Origin: Ignavibacteriales bacterium
GTDB taxonomy: Bacteria; Bacteroidota; Ignavibacteria; Ignavibacteriales; Ignavibacteriaceae
DNA: 64,000 nucleotides
Assembly: GCA_016700155.1 (NCBI GenBank)
Contig: CP065001.1
Location: 4,216,001 to 4,280,000 of the forward strand
Reading direction: 5' to 3'
Both the position numbers and the translations under genes were made by a program. Below are positions 34,141 through 43,325 of this stretch, one piece after another. The notes under the pieces are model-generated. The model was not told the DNA's origin. It was given only the letters and a program-made list of their open reading frames with translations, and searched no databases. Numbering within the stretch: the stretch's first letter is position 1; every line of letters starts with the position of its first letter.

Positions 34141-34151
34141 AATCTTTTAAG

Positions 34152-34187
34152 TTGTCAGTCATATTTAATACTGAGTATGACTGACAA
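34152..34187. terminator. Hairpin terminator after the membrane-protein gene
   Basis: TTGTCAGTCATA / TATGACTGACAA, 12 perfect pairs with a 12-base loop, 11 bases past the stop codon. The T tract is short (TTATTA). Confidence 0.7.
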
Positions 34188-34301
34188 TTATTAAAACCAC
34201 CCATAACATTTTCTCCGGTTAAAATTTTTCCCCATTAAAAACAAAATCCATAACAGCATGATTCACTATATTTGAAGCACTCAAAAAAAATTGGTGGACA
34301 A

Positions 34302-36359
34302 ATGAGCTTAATAAAAACTTTTTTCGTATTTATTCTCGCCCTTGTTATCTGGGGCTGCAATCAAAATGAAGGAACAAAAACGAATATGAATAGTGACGAT
34401 AACTTTAAATTCCTTACAGAACAATTTGCAGATCTTTCAATTCTGCGTTACCAGGTTCCCGGTTTTTATGAACTTACTGCAAAACAAAAAGAACTGGTTT
34501 ACTACCTGTATGAAGCAGCATTAGCCGGACGCGATATTTATTATGATCAGAATTATAAATACAACTTAAAAGTACGCCGCACGCTTGAAGCTGTTGTAAG
34601 CAGTTACAAAGGGGATAAGAATTCAACTGACTTTCAAAATTTTATGGTGTATGTAAAACGTGTTTGGTTCTCTAACGGGATACATCATCATTACTCAACA
34701 AGAAAATTTATTCCCGATATACAGCCGCAATATTTTGCAGAACTTTGTACGCAGAGTGATGCATCTTTATTTCCCCTGGAAAATGGTCAGACGGTAGATC
34801 AGCTTGTTGTGGAATTAACCCCAATCATCTTTGATCCGAATGTTGACGCAATAAAAACCAATCTTGATTCAAATGTTGATATAGTTAAAATGTCAGCAGG
34901 AAATTTTTATGAAGGGTTAACTCAAAAAGAAGTCGAAGATTATTATGAAAAGATAGTTGATAAGAATGACTCCGAGCCGATCTCTTACGGATTAAACTCC
35001 AAGCTTATTAAAGAGAACGGACAAATAGTTGATAAGACATACAAAGTTGGCGGAATGTATTCAGCTTCAATTGAAAAAATTGTTTACTGGCTTGAGAAAG
35101 CAGTTACTGTTGCGGAGAACGATCTTCAGAAAAGAACTTTTGAAAGGCTGATCGAGTTTTACAAAACCAGTGATCTGAAAAAATTTGATGAGTATAATAT
35201 TTTATGGGTGCAGGATACTGTTTCTGTAGTTGATGCTGTTAACGGATTCATTGAAGTATATAACGATCCGCTCGGCTACCGCGGCGCGTTTGAATCTGTT
35301 GTTTCAATAAAAGATATGGAAGCTACAAAACGTATCGACGCGATAGGAAGACAGGCACAGTGGTTTGAAGATAATTCCACGATAGCGCCGGAACATAAAA
35401 AGAAAAATGTTGTCGGCATATCAGCAAAAGTTATTACAGTTGTTGTTGAATCCGGTGACGCATCACCTTCAACGCCGATTGGAATAAATCTTCCTAACGC
35501 TAACTGGATACGGAAAGATCACGGCTCAAAATCGGTTAATCTTGGCAACATAGTTTATGCTTATGATAAAGCCGGTTCAGAAGAACTGCTGAAAGAATTT
35601 TGTTATTCACAGGAAGAAATTGATCTGGCAAAACAGCATGGTTCATTAGCGGGTAAACTTCATACTGATCTTCACGAAGTTATAGGACATGCTTCGGGGC
35701 AAATTAATGCGGGAGTCGGAACACCAAAACAATCATTAAAAAATTATGCTTCGGCAATTGAAGAAGCTCGCGCTGATCTTGTTGCATTGTATTATATAAT
35801 GGATCCAAAACTGATTGAGATAGGTGTTATGCCGTCACTTGATGTTGCAAAAGCGGAATACAATTCATACCTGCGTAATGGTTTAATGCTTCAGTTGAAC
35901 AGGATTGAGTTAGGTGATAACATCGAACAGGCACATATGCGCAACCGGCAGACAATATCAAAATGGGTACTTGAAAAAGGCGCCAAGGATAATGTCATCG
36001 AAAAGAAAATGCGTGACGGAAAAACTTTTTATGTGATAAATGATTACAACAAACTCCGCACATTGTTCGGAGAAATGTTGAAAGAAGTTCAGCGTATTAC
36101 ATCTGAAGGTGATTTCGCTGCAGCGCAGACATTGATTGAAACTTATGGCGTTAAGATCGATCCCGCTTTGCACAAAGAGGTTCGTGACAGGTATGCAAAA
36201 CTTAACGTCGCTCCTTACAAAGGATTTATTAATCCTGTTTTAAAACCTGTAATAGAAAATGGAAAAATTGTTGATGTAAAAGTTGAATATCCCGAAGACT
36301 TTACTGAGCAGATGTTATTCTATGCAAAGAATCATTCGTTCCTGCCAACGATGAATTAG
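34302..36359 (+). CDS. Dipeptidyl-peptidase III (M49), lipoprotein form
   Basis: 685 residues from ATG 34302 (GGTGG just upstream). A lipobox at VIWGC (Cys about 17) anchors it to a membrane. The zinc site is HEVIGH (His about 458) with the glutamate ligand in EEARAD (about 487), the M49 arrangement. It removes dipeptides from the N-terminus of short peptides. The N-terminal domain includes FYEGLTQKEVEDYYEKI, as in bacterial M49. The length is normal for the bacterial form. Periplasmic peptide use together with the S9 and C69 peptidases of this window is likely. Ends in a strong terminator. Confidence 0.93.
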   Translation: MSLIKTFFVFILALVIWGCNQNEGTKTNMNSDDNFKFLTEQFADLSILRYQVPGFYELTAKQKELVYYLYEAALAGRDIYYDQNYKYNLKVRRTLEAVVSSYKGDKNSTDFQNFMVYVKRVWFSNGIHHHYSTRKFIPDIQPQYFAELCTQSDASLFPLENGQTVDQLVVELTPIIFDPNVDAIKTNLDSNVDIVKMSAGNFYEGLTQKEVEDYYEKIVDKNDSEPISYGLNSKLIKENGQIVDKTYKVGGMYSASIEKIVYWLEKAVTVAENDLQKRTFERLIEFYKTSDLKKFDEYNILWVQDTVSVVDAVNGFIEVYNDPLGYRGAFESVVSIKDMEATKRIDAIGRQAQWFEDNSTIAPEHKKKNVVGISAKVITVVVESGDASPSTPIGINLPNANWIRKDHGSKSVNLGNIVYAYDKAGSEELLKEFCYSQEEIDLAKQHGSLAGKLHTDLHEVIGHASGQINAGVGTPKQSLKNYASAIEEARADLVALYYIMDPKLIEIGVMPSLDVAKAEYNSYLRNGLMLQLNRIELGDNIEQAHMRNRQTISKWVLEKGAKDNVIEKKMRDGKTFYVINDYNKLRTLFGEMLKEVQRITSEGDFAAAQTLIETYGVKIDPALHKEVRDRYAKLNVAPYKGFINPVLKPVIENGKIVDVKVEYPEDFTEQMLFYAKNHSFLPTMN

Positions 36360-36385
36360 GGTATTTAATTAAATTTGACACATAA

Positions 36386-36420
36386 AAATGTCACACTGAG
36401 TTAGTCGAAGTGTGACATTT
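36386..36420. terminator. Bidirectional terminator after DPP III
   Basis: AAATGTCACACT / AGTGTGACATTT with an 11-base loop. The T run TTTTTTTT on plus and the A run on the other side serve both DPP III (+) and the YfiT-like gene (-). Confidence 0.92.
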
Positions 36421-36440
36421 TTTTTACTACCTCTTAAATC

Positions 36441-36983
36441 TCACCAACCATTTCTTTCCCTCAAAGAAGTTATATGTGCCGTATGATGTTTGCTATGCCA
36501 CGCATACAAAGCAATATTATTTCTCAGTTTTATGTGAGCCTGTGTTTCCGGATGAATAAACTCTCTTTCAAGTTCTTCTTTTGTTAATGAACGAAGAAGT
36601 GTAATTAATCTTTTATGCAGCGCTTCAAGAAATGTTAATGAGTCATCCACACTTAATAATTCATACTCTTTTAATCCCGCCCACTTTGATTGTACGTAAG
36701 CTTTTATAGTTGGAGTATCTTCAGTCAACGCCCATTTGAAACGTATGTAACTGTTCAGGTGACTATCGCAAACGTGATGAACAACCTGTTTAACTGTCCA
36801 TCCATCAGGTCGGTATGGTGTGTTAAGCTGCTGTTCGGTTAATCCTTTAACCGCGGCTTTTAATTTTGCCGGCAGCGTTTCAATATCATCAAGATGCTGT
36901 TGTAATGTTTTGTCGTCAACAGATTCGGGCCAGGCAAATTTGCCGATGGGGTATTTAAGTTTTTCCAACGCGTCTGTATTCAT
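36441..36983 (-). CDS. YfiT/DinB-superfamily metal-dependent (bacillithiol-transferase-like) protein
   Basis: 180 residues from ATG 36983, which has AAGGA at good spacing; the ATG at 36989 overlaps that site. A DinB-fold four-helix protein opens YPIGKFAWPESVD, a YfiT signature, with metal ligands in VVHHVCDSHLN (His about 68) and WHSKHHTAHI near the end. YfiT proteins are annotated as bacillithiol transferases or metal-dependent hydrolases. Whether this organism makes bacillithiol is not shown here. Cytoplasmic. A second, more distant DinB protein lies at 45811. Confidence 0.88.
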   Translation of the reverse strand: MNTDALEKLKYPIGKFAWPESVDDKTLQQHLDDIETLPAKLKAAVKGLTEQQLNTPYRPDGWTVKQVVHHVCDSHLNSYIRFKWALTEDTPTIKAYVQSKWAGLKEYELLSVDDSLTFLEALHKRLITLLRSLTKEELEREFIHPETQAHIKLRNNIALYAWHSKHHTAHITSLRERNGW

Positions 36984-37030
36984 TCTCATTCCTTACTTAT
37001 TAAAATGATTTTTGTTATGAATATATTTTA

Positions 37031-38110
37031 TCATAATTCAAATGCAAAGCCAATACTAAATGCGTCATCATCCATTTCTTTAATTGAAAAGTGAGGAAGG
37101 TTAACATTCTCTTCATTTATTGGTTCCCAATCAGACTTACAATAGTTAAATTTTATTGTCATTTTATTTGAGGAATCAAATAACAAATGCAACGGAGCGT
37201 TCAACCCAATGCCATACCTGTTAACCGGGTATTGCGGCGGAAGCGGATGAACTCCGGGGTCACGCAGATATTTTTCACTTTCGCGACCAAAACTTATTTC
37301 AAGTATTTCATAAAGTGAAAGTTCTACTGCATAATTGGGGTAATAATACCGGAAGTCATAATCTCTACCGGAGTAAACTAAGTCAATCGCTGCCAGTAAC
37401 TGTATCGGATGAATTTTTTCTGTGCCAGAGAATGACGGAATGAACCGGTAACTAATCCCCGCTCTGATGTTTTGATTAAGAAAGTATTCCTTATCAGTCG
37501 GGTCTAATTTGATTTTTGAATTAAGAAAATTTTTAATGTAGAGTCCTATTTTAAAATTATCCTGATCAGAAATTTTCATGTTTGCCGGGAGTTGATATAA
37601 AACACCGAGACTCAAATCAATAGCTGAGCCTTCTTCAGATATAAACCAATCACCAATAGACAATTGAGGAACAGCGTGAAAGTGATAATATCCGGCAGTT
37701 AATCCAACTGAAAGTGAATTAAAAAATTGATAAGCATAACTAAGATTAAAAATATTCTCCTGCGTCTCGCGGAAATAAATGTAATAAAAAGTCTGTGCTG
37801 AAAAACCAACGGTTCCAAGATTTTCGGGCAACGGTGTAACTACTGCATAATCGTAAGGACGGGTTCCGTCTACAAAGGGGGCAAGTCCAATTCCATTCGA
37901 AAATAAAAGTTCGTAAGAATTAGAATTGGCAATCCCCGCAGGATTATAATATAGCGCCTCAGCCCCTTCTGCTATGCCCGTATATGTATTGCCTAAACGG
38001 ATTGTTCTTGCATAATGAGATGTGCTGTATTCTGTGAAAGCGCCCTGAGCAGATAAATATTCTGTTAAGAAAAAAATGATAAGGACAAATAAGAAATAAA
38101 TGTTTTTCAT
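37031..38110 (-). CDS. PorV/UPF0164-like outer-membrane barrel protein
   Basis: 359 residues. A signal peptide (1-21) is followed by ARTIRLGNTYTGIAEGAEAL-type sequence and YYNPAGIA, the N-terminal FadL/PorV signature, then about fourteen amphipathic beta strands ending DAFSIGFAFEL. PorV-like proteins shuttle T9SS cargo or act as porins; many paralogues exist per genome, so a T9SS role is possible but not shown. The AAGGGG site precedes ATG 38110. It follows the barrel gene at 38143 on the same strand with a 32-base gap, probably one operon. Confidence 0.82.
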   Translation of the reverse strand: MKNIYFLFVLIIFFLTEYLSAQGAFTEYSTSHYARTIRLGNTYTGIAEGAEALYYNPAGIANSNSYELLFSNGIGLAPFVDGTRPYDYAVVTPLPENLGTVGFSAQTFYYIYFRETQENIFNLSYAYQFFNSLSVGLTAGYYHFHAVPQLSIGDWFISEEGSAIDLSLGVLYQLPANMKISDQDNFKIGLYIKNFLNSKIKLDPTDKEYFLNQNIRAGISYRFIPSFSGTEKIHPIQLLAAIDLVYSGRDYDFRYYYPNYAVELSLYEILEISFGRESEKYLRDPGVHPLPPQYPVNRYGIGLNAPLHLLFDSSNKMTIKFNYCKSDWEPINEENVNLPHFSIKEMDDDAFSIGFAFEL

Positions 38111-38142
38111 AATGACCCCTTGAATATTTTATTAATTGATTT

Positions 38143-38910
38143 TCAATTCCCAAATGTCAGATACAGTCCCGCCATATTTCGCTTATCAATTATAACATAC
38201 CTGAATTGCAGCCCTATGTTTATTGCGCCGAGATTACTTTTTAATCCAACTCCCGGGGAAACATAAAATTTTGAAACTGTCGCAGCTTCATTTTTATTTA
38301 CGGGATTAGGGTTATACAGATCATTTGCGGATGATAATGTCCCTTCACCAATACTTACTGAGGGTTCGATAATTATATAATCGGTTTTGAATCTGAATCC
38401 TACTTCAGGACCCCAGTAAAACATTGAACCATACCCGTCATCTTTATAATATGCTTTTGAGCCAAGATGTATTACAGCAATGCCACCAAGAGTTATCCAA
38501 TCATTAACCGAAACATTTACGCGCGCACCAAAGCCGACAAACCTGTCATAATTAAATCCTTTCCCGAATAAAAACTCTGCGGATAAAATATCCCAGATAC
38601 TTTTCTGCGGAATTTCCTGAGGCGGTAAAACAAGAATTGATTTATTCTCAGCCAGTGAATCATAAACTTCTGAAGATGAAATAAAATTTATCTCATCCCA
38701 TTGTACTTCCCTGTTGCCAAGTTCTTCATTGTATATGATGAATGATTCTTTATTGCCCGAAATTATTTCACCCCTGATCTTAGCGCCTGATTTTAATCTG
38801 ACAACGGTTGTATCACCGCATTCGCCATAAACATCCGTTTGGATAAGAATAGTGTATAAAAAAATAATTAGTGCTGACAGAAAAATTTTCTTAAAAGAAA
38901 TAAGATTCAT
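38143..38910 (-). CDS. Outer-membrane protein with SH3/LSm-like N-terminus
   Basis: 255 residues. Hydrophobic signal (about 8-28). Next a short beta domain, VVRLKSGAKIRGEIISGNKE with IIYNEELGNREVQWDEI, resembling the small Sm/SH3-like strand set found before barrels in this phylum. The rest (about 95-255) alternates as transmembrane strands and ends GLYLTFGN. Not a named family. It heads the operon with the PorV-like gene. Confidence 0.7.
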   Translation of the reverse strand: MNLISFKKIFLSALIIFLYTILIQTDVYGECGDTTVVRLKSGAKIRGEIISGNKESFIIYNEELGNREVQWDEINFISSSEVYDSLAENKSILVLPPQEIPQKSIWDILSAEFLFGKGFNYDRFVGFGARVNVSVNDWITLGGIAVIHLGSKAYYKDDGYGSMFYWGPEVGFRFKTDYIIIEPSVSIGEGTLSSANDLYNPNPVNKNEAATVSKFYVSPGVGLKSNLGAINIGLQFRYVIIDKRNMAGLYLTFGN

Positions 38911-39268
38911 AAATCACCCGGTGATAAAAGTATTGGAGAAATATATCTGATGCTAAATGTGGAAGACCGCAGTATATGAACAGTACCCGGATCAATATCA
39001 AATTTTACGAAGCCCAAACTCAACACCCCTAAAATTATTGCCTGTAACTTAATGCTAATAAAAAAAGCAGTCAATCAATTAATTGATTAGTGAGTTTATA
39101 CAAGCGCCAGGCGGGGGATGATTTTAGTTTTGCATTTATAATATCTAACAGTTGCTTAATTCCTGTTGATAGTAGTATTTTATCAAAACCGGATAAGAGA
39201 AAAAAAATCCGGATTCACCTCTGTTGCGGATTCAAATAATATCTAAATAAAAATCATTAAGTGAATTG
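38911..39268. other. Intergenic region with a palindrome and a hairpin
   Basis: 358 bases between divergent genes. AATCAATT|AATTGATT at 39073-39088 is a perfect 16-base palindrome, a possible operator. CCGGAT ... ATCCGG at about 39189-39212 can form a hairpin with an A-rich loop. No gene is seen. Confidence 0.5.
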
Positions 39269-40348
39269 ATGGAAAACAAAGGACTCCTTTTCATTCCTGA
39301 TATAAGCGGGTTTACAAAGTTTGTAAACCAAACAGACATTGAACACAGCCGGATGATCATACAGGAACTGCTTGAGTTATTAATAAACACGAACAAGATT
39401 GGTCTCGAAATTTCTGAAATTGAGGGTGATGCGATTTTATTTTACAAATTTGGTGAAGCCCCCAAGCTTGAAGAAATCTATAAACAGGTTGAAGCAATGT
39501 TCCGGGAATTTCATAGACATCTGCTTAGGTATGATCAGCATAAATACTGTCAGTGTAATGCATGTCTTTCAATGGTTGGACTTTCACTTAAAGTGATTAC
39601 TCATTACGGTGAGTTCACAGGATATAACGTAAAACAGTTCAGTAAGCTTATCGGAAAGGATGTTATAGTCGCGCACCAGCTATTAAAAAATGATATTGAT
39701 CAGCATGAATACTGGCTTGTCACTCAAAACCTGGTTTATAAAACTCCGCCAGCAGGATTTACCGACTGGATGAAATGGAACATCGGGGCAAAGCAAACTG
39801 ATTCAGGAGAAATACCTTTTCATTATACACAATTAAGTGAACTTAGAAATGAAATAACTCCCGAAGCAGCGCCTGAATACGGGCTTACTGAAAAAACAAA
39901 AGCACTTTCATTCATCAAAGAGTATGATACAGACATCATAACACTTTTTCATGCGGCAGGTGATTTTAATTACAGGAACAAATGGTTCGTCGGTGTAAAA
40001 TCTGTTGAAGTGCCGAATCAACATTTACCAAGACTCGGAATGAAATGCAAATGTATTATGGATAACGAGCAGGAAGTTTTTTATTCAAGCGGCTACACTT
40101 ATGGCGAAGATAGAATAGAGTTTAATGAAACAGATGAAGGGAAAATGTTTTCTGTTCAATACACTCTTGAGAAAATAAATGTCAGAAGAACAAAACTGAC
40201 AATTGATGTTTTTATAAAAAAGGGTCTTTTGAACAAAATTTTTTTTGGTGTTTTAAAAAAGAAAAAAACCGAAGCCACCTTCAACCAATCACTGGAAAAC
40301 CTGTCTGGCTTTGTGAAAGAGTTAAAGGTTCCATCAGCATTAAGCTGA
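39269..40348 (+). CDS. DUF2652 protein with class III nucleotide-cyclase-like domain
   Basis: 359 residues from ATG 39269; the TTG three bases upstream is less likely. The first 185 residues match DUF2652, whose opening LLFIPDISGFTKF (Asp about 11) and EIEGDAILFYKF (about 51-62) are the D-I-x-G-F-T and G-D-x-x metal-binding patterns of class III adenylate/guanylate cyclases. A Cys cluster CQCNAC lies near 93. The C-terminal half (about 220-350) is a beta-rich domain resembling the START/SRPBCC shape. Whether it makes a cyclic nucleotide is unproven because other catalytic residues are not certain. Cytoplasmic. Convergent with the next gene, 6 bases apart. Confidence 0.82.
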   Translation: MENKGLLFIPDISGFTKFVNQTDIEHSRMIIQELLELLINTNKIGLEISEIEGDAILFYKFGEAPKLEEIYKQVEAMFREFHRHLLRYDQHKYCQCNACLSMVGLSLKVITHYGEFTGYNVKQFSKLIGKDVIVAHQLLKNDIDQHEYWLVTQNLVYKTPPAGFTDWMKWNIGAKQTDSGEIPFHYTQLSELRNEITPEAAPEYGLTEKTKALSFIKEYDTDIITLFHAAGDFNYRNKWFVGVKSVEVPNQHLPRLGMKCKCIMDNEQEVFYSSGYTYGEDRIEFNETDEGKMFSVQYTLEKINVRRTKLTIDVFIKKGLLNKIFFGVLKKKKTEATFNQSLENLSGFVKELKVPSALS

Positions 40349-40354
40349 AAAGTT

Positions 40355-41008
40355 TTATTGCTTAAAAGCCATGAATCCCGACGCAACCTCTTCCCGTGAT
40401 AAGTTCCCTCTCATTAAAATATCATCACTTAAGTTTTCAAGTTTTTTGTAGAACAATATTCCGGAAGCTAGAATATCCGGATAGTTTAATTCTTTGAGTC
40501 TGAACAATTCATTTTCAGCCTTATCATATCTTCCGGCAATATCATAAACCCTGAATAGTTCAAACCTGGTTTCATGAGTTAATTCGTTATTAATGATTTT
40601 TGCAAGCTCTTCAACATCATCAAAATAAATGCTCATATCCATTTCTGTATTTTCGTTGTTAAGAATTCCATAAATGAACAAGCTGAGAATTTTGTGATAA
40701 TCCTGTTCCTGATTTGAATTCTTTTTGCTCAGGCTGTTCAGCTCCGCTTTTTCTTTCAATAACTTTGCGGTAAAAAGACTTTTTACCGCGGCTGCTTGTT
40801 TGTCTTTATTAATATTCAGCAGAGTAATAATATCCTGTGATGACAAAGACTCGATCAATAATGAGTTAAGCCCGACGATATTATTGAAAGCATTCTCCAG
40901 GTCAGTCTCAGCATCAGCAAGATTACCGGCTTTTTTGTTGAAAACTATTTTTGCGAGTACCTGAACAAGTTGTTCAATAAGCCGCATTATATAATCGTTG
41001 CGTATCAT
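40355..41008 (-). CDS. DUF6483-like helical protein
   Basis: 217 residues, largely alpha-helical. The opening MIRNDYIMRLIEQLVQVLAK matches the start of DUF6483 proteins, whose C-terminal part often contains TPR-like helices; here ETRFELFRVYDIAGRYDKAE fits one such unit. No membrane segment or signal. Function unknown. Convergent with the cyclase-like gene. Confidence 0.7.
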   Translation of the reverse strand: MIRNDYIMRLIEQLVQVLAKIVFNKKAGNLADAETDLENAFNNIVGLNSLLIESLSSQDIITLLNINKDKQAAAVKSLFTAKLLKEKAELNSLSKKNSNQEQDYHKILSLFIYGILNNENTEMDMSIYFDDVEELAKIINNELTHETRFELFRVYDIAGRYDKAENELFRLKELNYPDILASGILFYKKLENLSDDILMRGNLSREEVASGFMAFKQ

Positions 41009-41103
41009 TTCAGTTTTAAATCTTTAATAATTGATTGAGTGGGATTAATCCCCCCTCAGAGCCGAATCGAATTGTATTACTGAACAGTTTCAACAGTTTA
41101 TTC

Positions 41104-42051
41104 TCAAGGCCTGTCAACTTTTATTTTATAAACATCAGTACTTAAATACTTCAAACCGGAATCAACCATAAGTGTAACTACTGTTGATTCGGGACCAAGT
41201 TGTTCTGCGACTTTTATTGCTGCGACAACATTCGCGCCTGAAGATGTGCCCGCAAACAAACCTTCTTCTCTCGCCAAACGTCTTGCCATTTCTTTTGCGT
41301 CTTCTGTTTTAACAGGAATAATTTCATCGACCAAATCGGGTTTCCATAACGGCGGGGTATAACCAATTCCCACCCCTTCAATTTTATGCGGACCGGGTTG
41401 ACCACCCGAAAGAACAGGCGATTCACCAGGTTCAACAACAACTGTTTTTATTTTTGAATTGTACTGTTTAAGAATTGTTGCAACACCCCGCGATGATGCC
41501 GCAGTTCCCGCACTTTGAACAAACGCATTAACCTTTCCGTTTGTTTGCTGCCAGATCTCTTCAGCTAAAGGAAAGTATCCGCTTATGCTGTCTTCATTGT
41601 ATAGTTGATTTGTCCAGTATGTGTTGGGTTGTTTGCTGACTTCTTTTGCGGCTTCTATCATATCAAGAATTAATTTTTTTGTAGTAAGTCCGCCTTCACT
41701 TGGTACCATTGTAAGCTCAGCGCCGAATGCTTTCATCTGGTTAAGTTTATCCTGGCTGAATGCGTCAGAAGTAATGATATTAAGTTTGTACCCTTTCGCA
41801 ACGCAGACCAGTGCAAGTGATATCCCGGTACTCCCGCCGGTATATTCGACAATTGCATAACCGGGTTTTAAACGACCGTCTTCTTCAGCGCGCTGTATCA
41901 TAGCCTGCGCAGCACGGTCTTTCATACTGCCGGTTGGATTTTCCCATTCAAGTTTAACAAAAATTTTTGCAGATCCCTTCGGAACAACTTTGTTAAGCTG
42001 CACAAGTGATGTATTGCCGATTGTGTGAAGGATGTTTGAATTTGTATTCAT
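41104..42051 (-). CDS. PLP-dependent cysteine synthase family protein
   Basis: 315 residues from ATG 42051; a TTG nine bases upstream is also in frame. A fold-type II PLP enzyme: the Lys that binds PLP is K44 in NPTGSMKDRA, the phosphate loop is GTSSGANV near 265, and the substrate loop reads TGGSTGISLA. In CysK the last is usually TSGNTGIALA, so Asn is replaced by Ser. Pyridoxal-related cysteine synthase-like enzymes with this motif may use O-acetyl- or O-phosphoserine, or work as cystathionine synthases. Substrate unresolved. No neighbouring cys genes. Confidence 0.85.
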   Translation of the reverse strand: MNTNSNILHTIGNTSLVQLNKVVPKGSAKIFVKLEWENPTGSMKDRAAQAMIQRAEEDGRLKPGYAIVEYTGGSTGISLALVCVAKGYKLNIITSDAFSQDKLNQMKAFGAELTMVPSEGGLTTKKLILDMIEAAKEVSKQPNTYWTNQLYNEDSISGYFPLAEEIWQQTNGKVNAFVQSAGTAASSRGVATILKQYNSKIKTVVVEPGESPVLSGGQPGPHKIEGVGIGYTPPLWKPDLVDEIIPVKTEDAKEMARRLAREEGLFAGTSSGANVVAAIKVAEQLGPESTVVTLMVDSGLKYLSTDVYKIKVDRP

Positions 42052-42077
42052 TAGTGTCAATTTAAACTGTGAATAAT

Positions 42078-42740
42078 TTACGGTGCATAGAAAAGAACAA
42101 ACTTATTCAAGGTGCTGTCATAAAAATAAGTATCGGGATTTGACATAGACAATGTGTTAATAAATTTTCCTTTATAGTTCAGGATATATTCTTTATATCG
42201 AATTAACTCTGCAACTATTTCAATTTCTTTCAAGCCTTCATTTTCAAGTTCAATCCTTCTAAAATTAAGCGGCATAAAAATACTTTCTTCAATCCTCGAT
42301 TTTTCCCAGAGGTAAGATTCCATTCTAATTTTGTATCCAATGTATAAAAGCGAATAAGGAAACAGTTTTAGATAATTGGAATCGCTGCCCCAGCTATTTT
42401 CATCGTTGCCCCGTTCATTCAGTACAAAACAGGAATCATGATGAACCATTATCCCCTTAGAAAATATTTTCGATTCTACTACACAACCGTTGCTAGTCAA
42501 GTAGATAAAGTTTGTGAGAGAATCAGACAAAGCATCACCCGTTACATCTTCAATTATAATTTCTGTAAATCGAAAATCCTGTAGTTGTTTGTCAATAAAA
42601 TTTTGAAAGTCCTGTAAGTTAATATAGAAATCGCTTGATATGTTGATTTTAACAGGAGCCCCCTCAATCCATACAGTTGCTGTTGAGTCTGAGGCGAAGA
42701 TAGAAATAAAAGCAAATAAGACGATCAGGAAAGTTTTCAT
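42078..42740 (-). CDS. Exported protein of unknown function
   Basis: 220 residues. Signal peptide (1-16, MKTFLIVLFAFISIFA). The mature part has no family I recognise; it mixes beta strands (VWIEGAPVKINISSDFYINL) with a helical middle and ends DSTLNKFVLFYAP. Contains two Cys (NGCVVES, SCFVL) that might pair. It starts within the last 4 bases of the gene at 42737 (ATGA overlap), so the two are translated together. Confidence 0.7.
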   Translation of the reverse strand: MKTFLIVLFAFISIFASDSTATVWIEGAPVKINISSDFYINLQDFQNFIDKQLQDFRFTEIIIEDVTGDALSDSLTNFIYLTSNGCVVESKIFSKGIMVHHDSCFVLNERGNDENSWGSDSNYLKLFPYSLLYIGYKIRMESYLWEKSRIEESIFMPLNFRRIELENEGLKEIEIVAELIRYKEYILNYKGKFINTLSMSNPDTYFYDSTLNKFVLFYAP

Positions 42741-43213
42741 ATTTGTTTTCTTTTTATAATCTTGAAGAACTTGTTTCTATTTTCTTTTGACTTAAACATA
42801 ATGATAACATTCAACACCAAGTAAAGTAAATAAGAACCAGTGATTCCGTAAAGAATGAAGTAGAAGAAGATCTTATATTCAATCGAATAATTTTCATAAT
42901 CAGGTAATTCCATAAAACCATGCGGATTTTCCGGATTGAAAATCACGATGATATTATCATAATATTTTTTGCATTTTCTTAATTCACCACATTTGCCCTC
43001 CTTAATTACATGAACATTATTAAGCGTAACAAATTCAAGAGAATAAAACCATGCTCCAAATTTCTTTTTATAGCTCACTGATGGATTAGTCGTGATTCCA
43101 TTTTCTTTAATGTCTAAATATTGTTTAAAATCAAAATAAAATTGAATAGAGGCGAGTGAGTAAAAAATTAAAAAACTCACGATAAGAACCTTGAGATTAT
43201 TTTGCAGCATCAT
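42737..43213 (-). CDS. Two-helix membrane protein, DUF3592-like
   Basis: 158 residues with hydrophobic segments at about 8-26 (LKVLIVSFLIFYSLASIQF) and 120-145 (YFILYGITGSYLLYLVLNVIIM). Between them is a soluble beta domain with IIVIFNPENPHGFMELPDY, similar in layout to DUF3592 proteins. The CGELRKCKKYYD stretch has two Cys. Likely inner membrane. Function unknown. First gene of a pair with 42078. Confidence 0.65.
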   Translation of the reverse strand: MMLQNNLKVLIVSFLIFYSLASIQFYFDFKQYLDIKENGITTNPSVSYKKKFGAWFYSLEFVTLNNVHVIKEGKCGELRKCKKYYDNIIVIFNPENPHGFMELPDYENYSIEYKIFFYFILYGITGSYLLYLVLNVIIMFKSKENRNKFFKIIKRKQI

Positions 43214-43275
43214 ACTAGTTTAGATTTTATTCTGAGAAAAATAAAAGAGTGATTTTATAAATAGACATATAAAAA

Positions 43276-43310
43276 CTCCCGGAAAAATTTTACTAAAACT
43301 TCGCCGGGAG
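43276..43310 (-). terminator. Terminator of the VIT/VWA gene
   Basis: CTCCCGG / CCGGGAG with a 21-base loop; on the minus strand the stem is followed by TTTTTATAT. Lies 16 bases past the stop at 43326. Confidence 0.75.
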
Positions 43311-43325
43311 AATTCAGTTTGAAAA

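Noticed and set aside
41104..42051. Calling the PLP enzyme cysK
   Set aside because: The substrate loop TGGSTG differs from the CysK TSGNTG, so a gene symbol is not justified.
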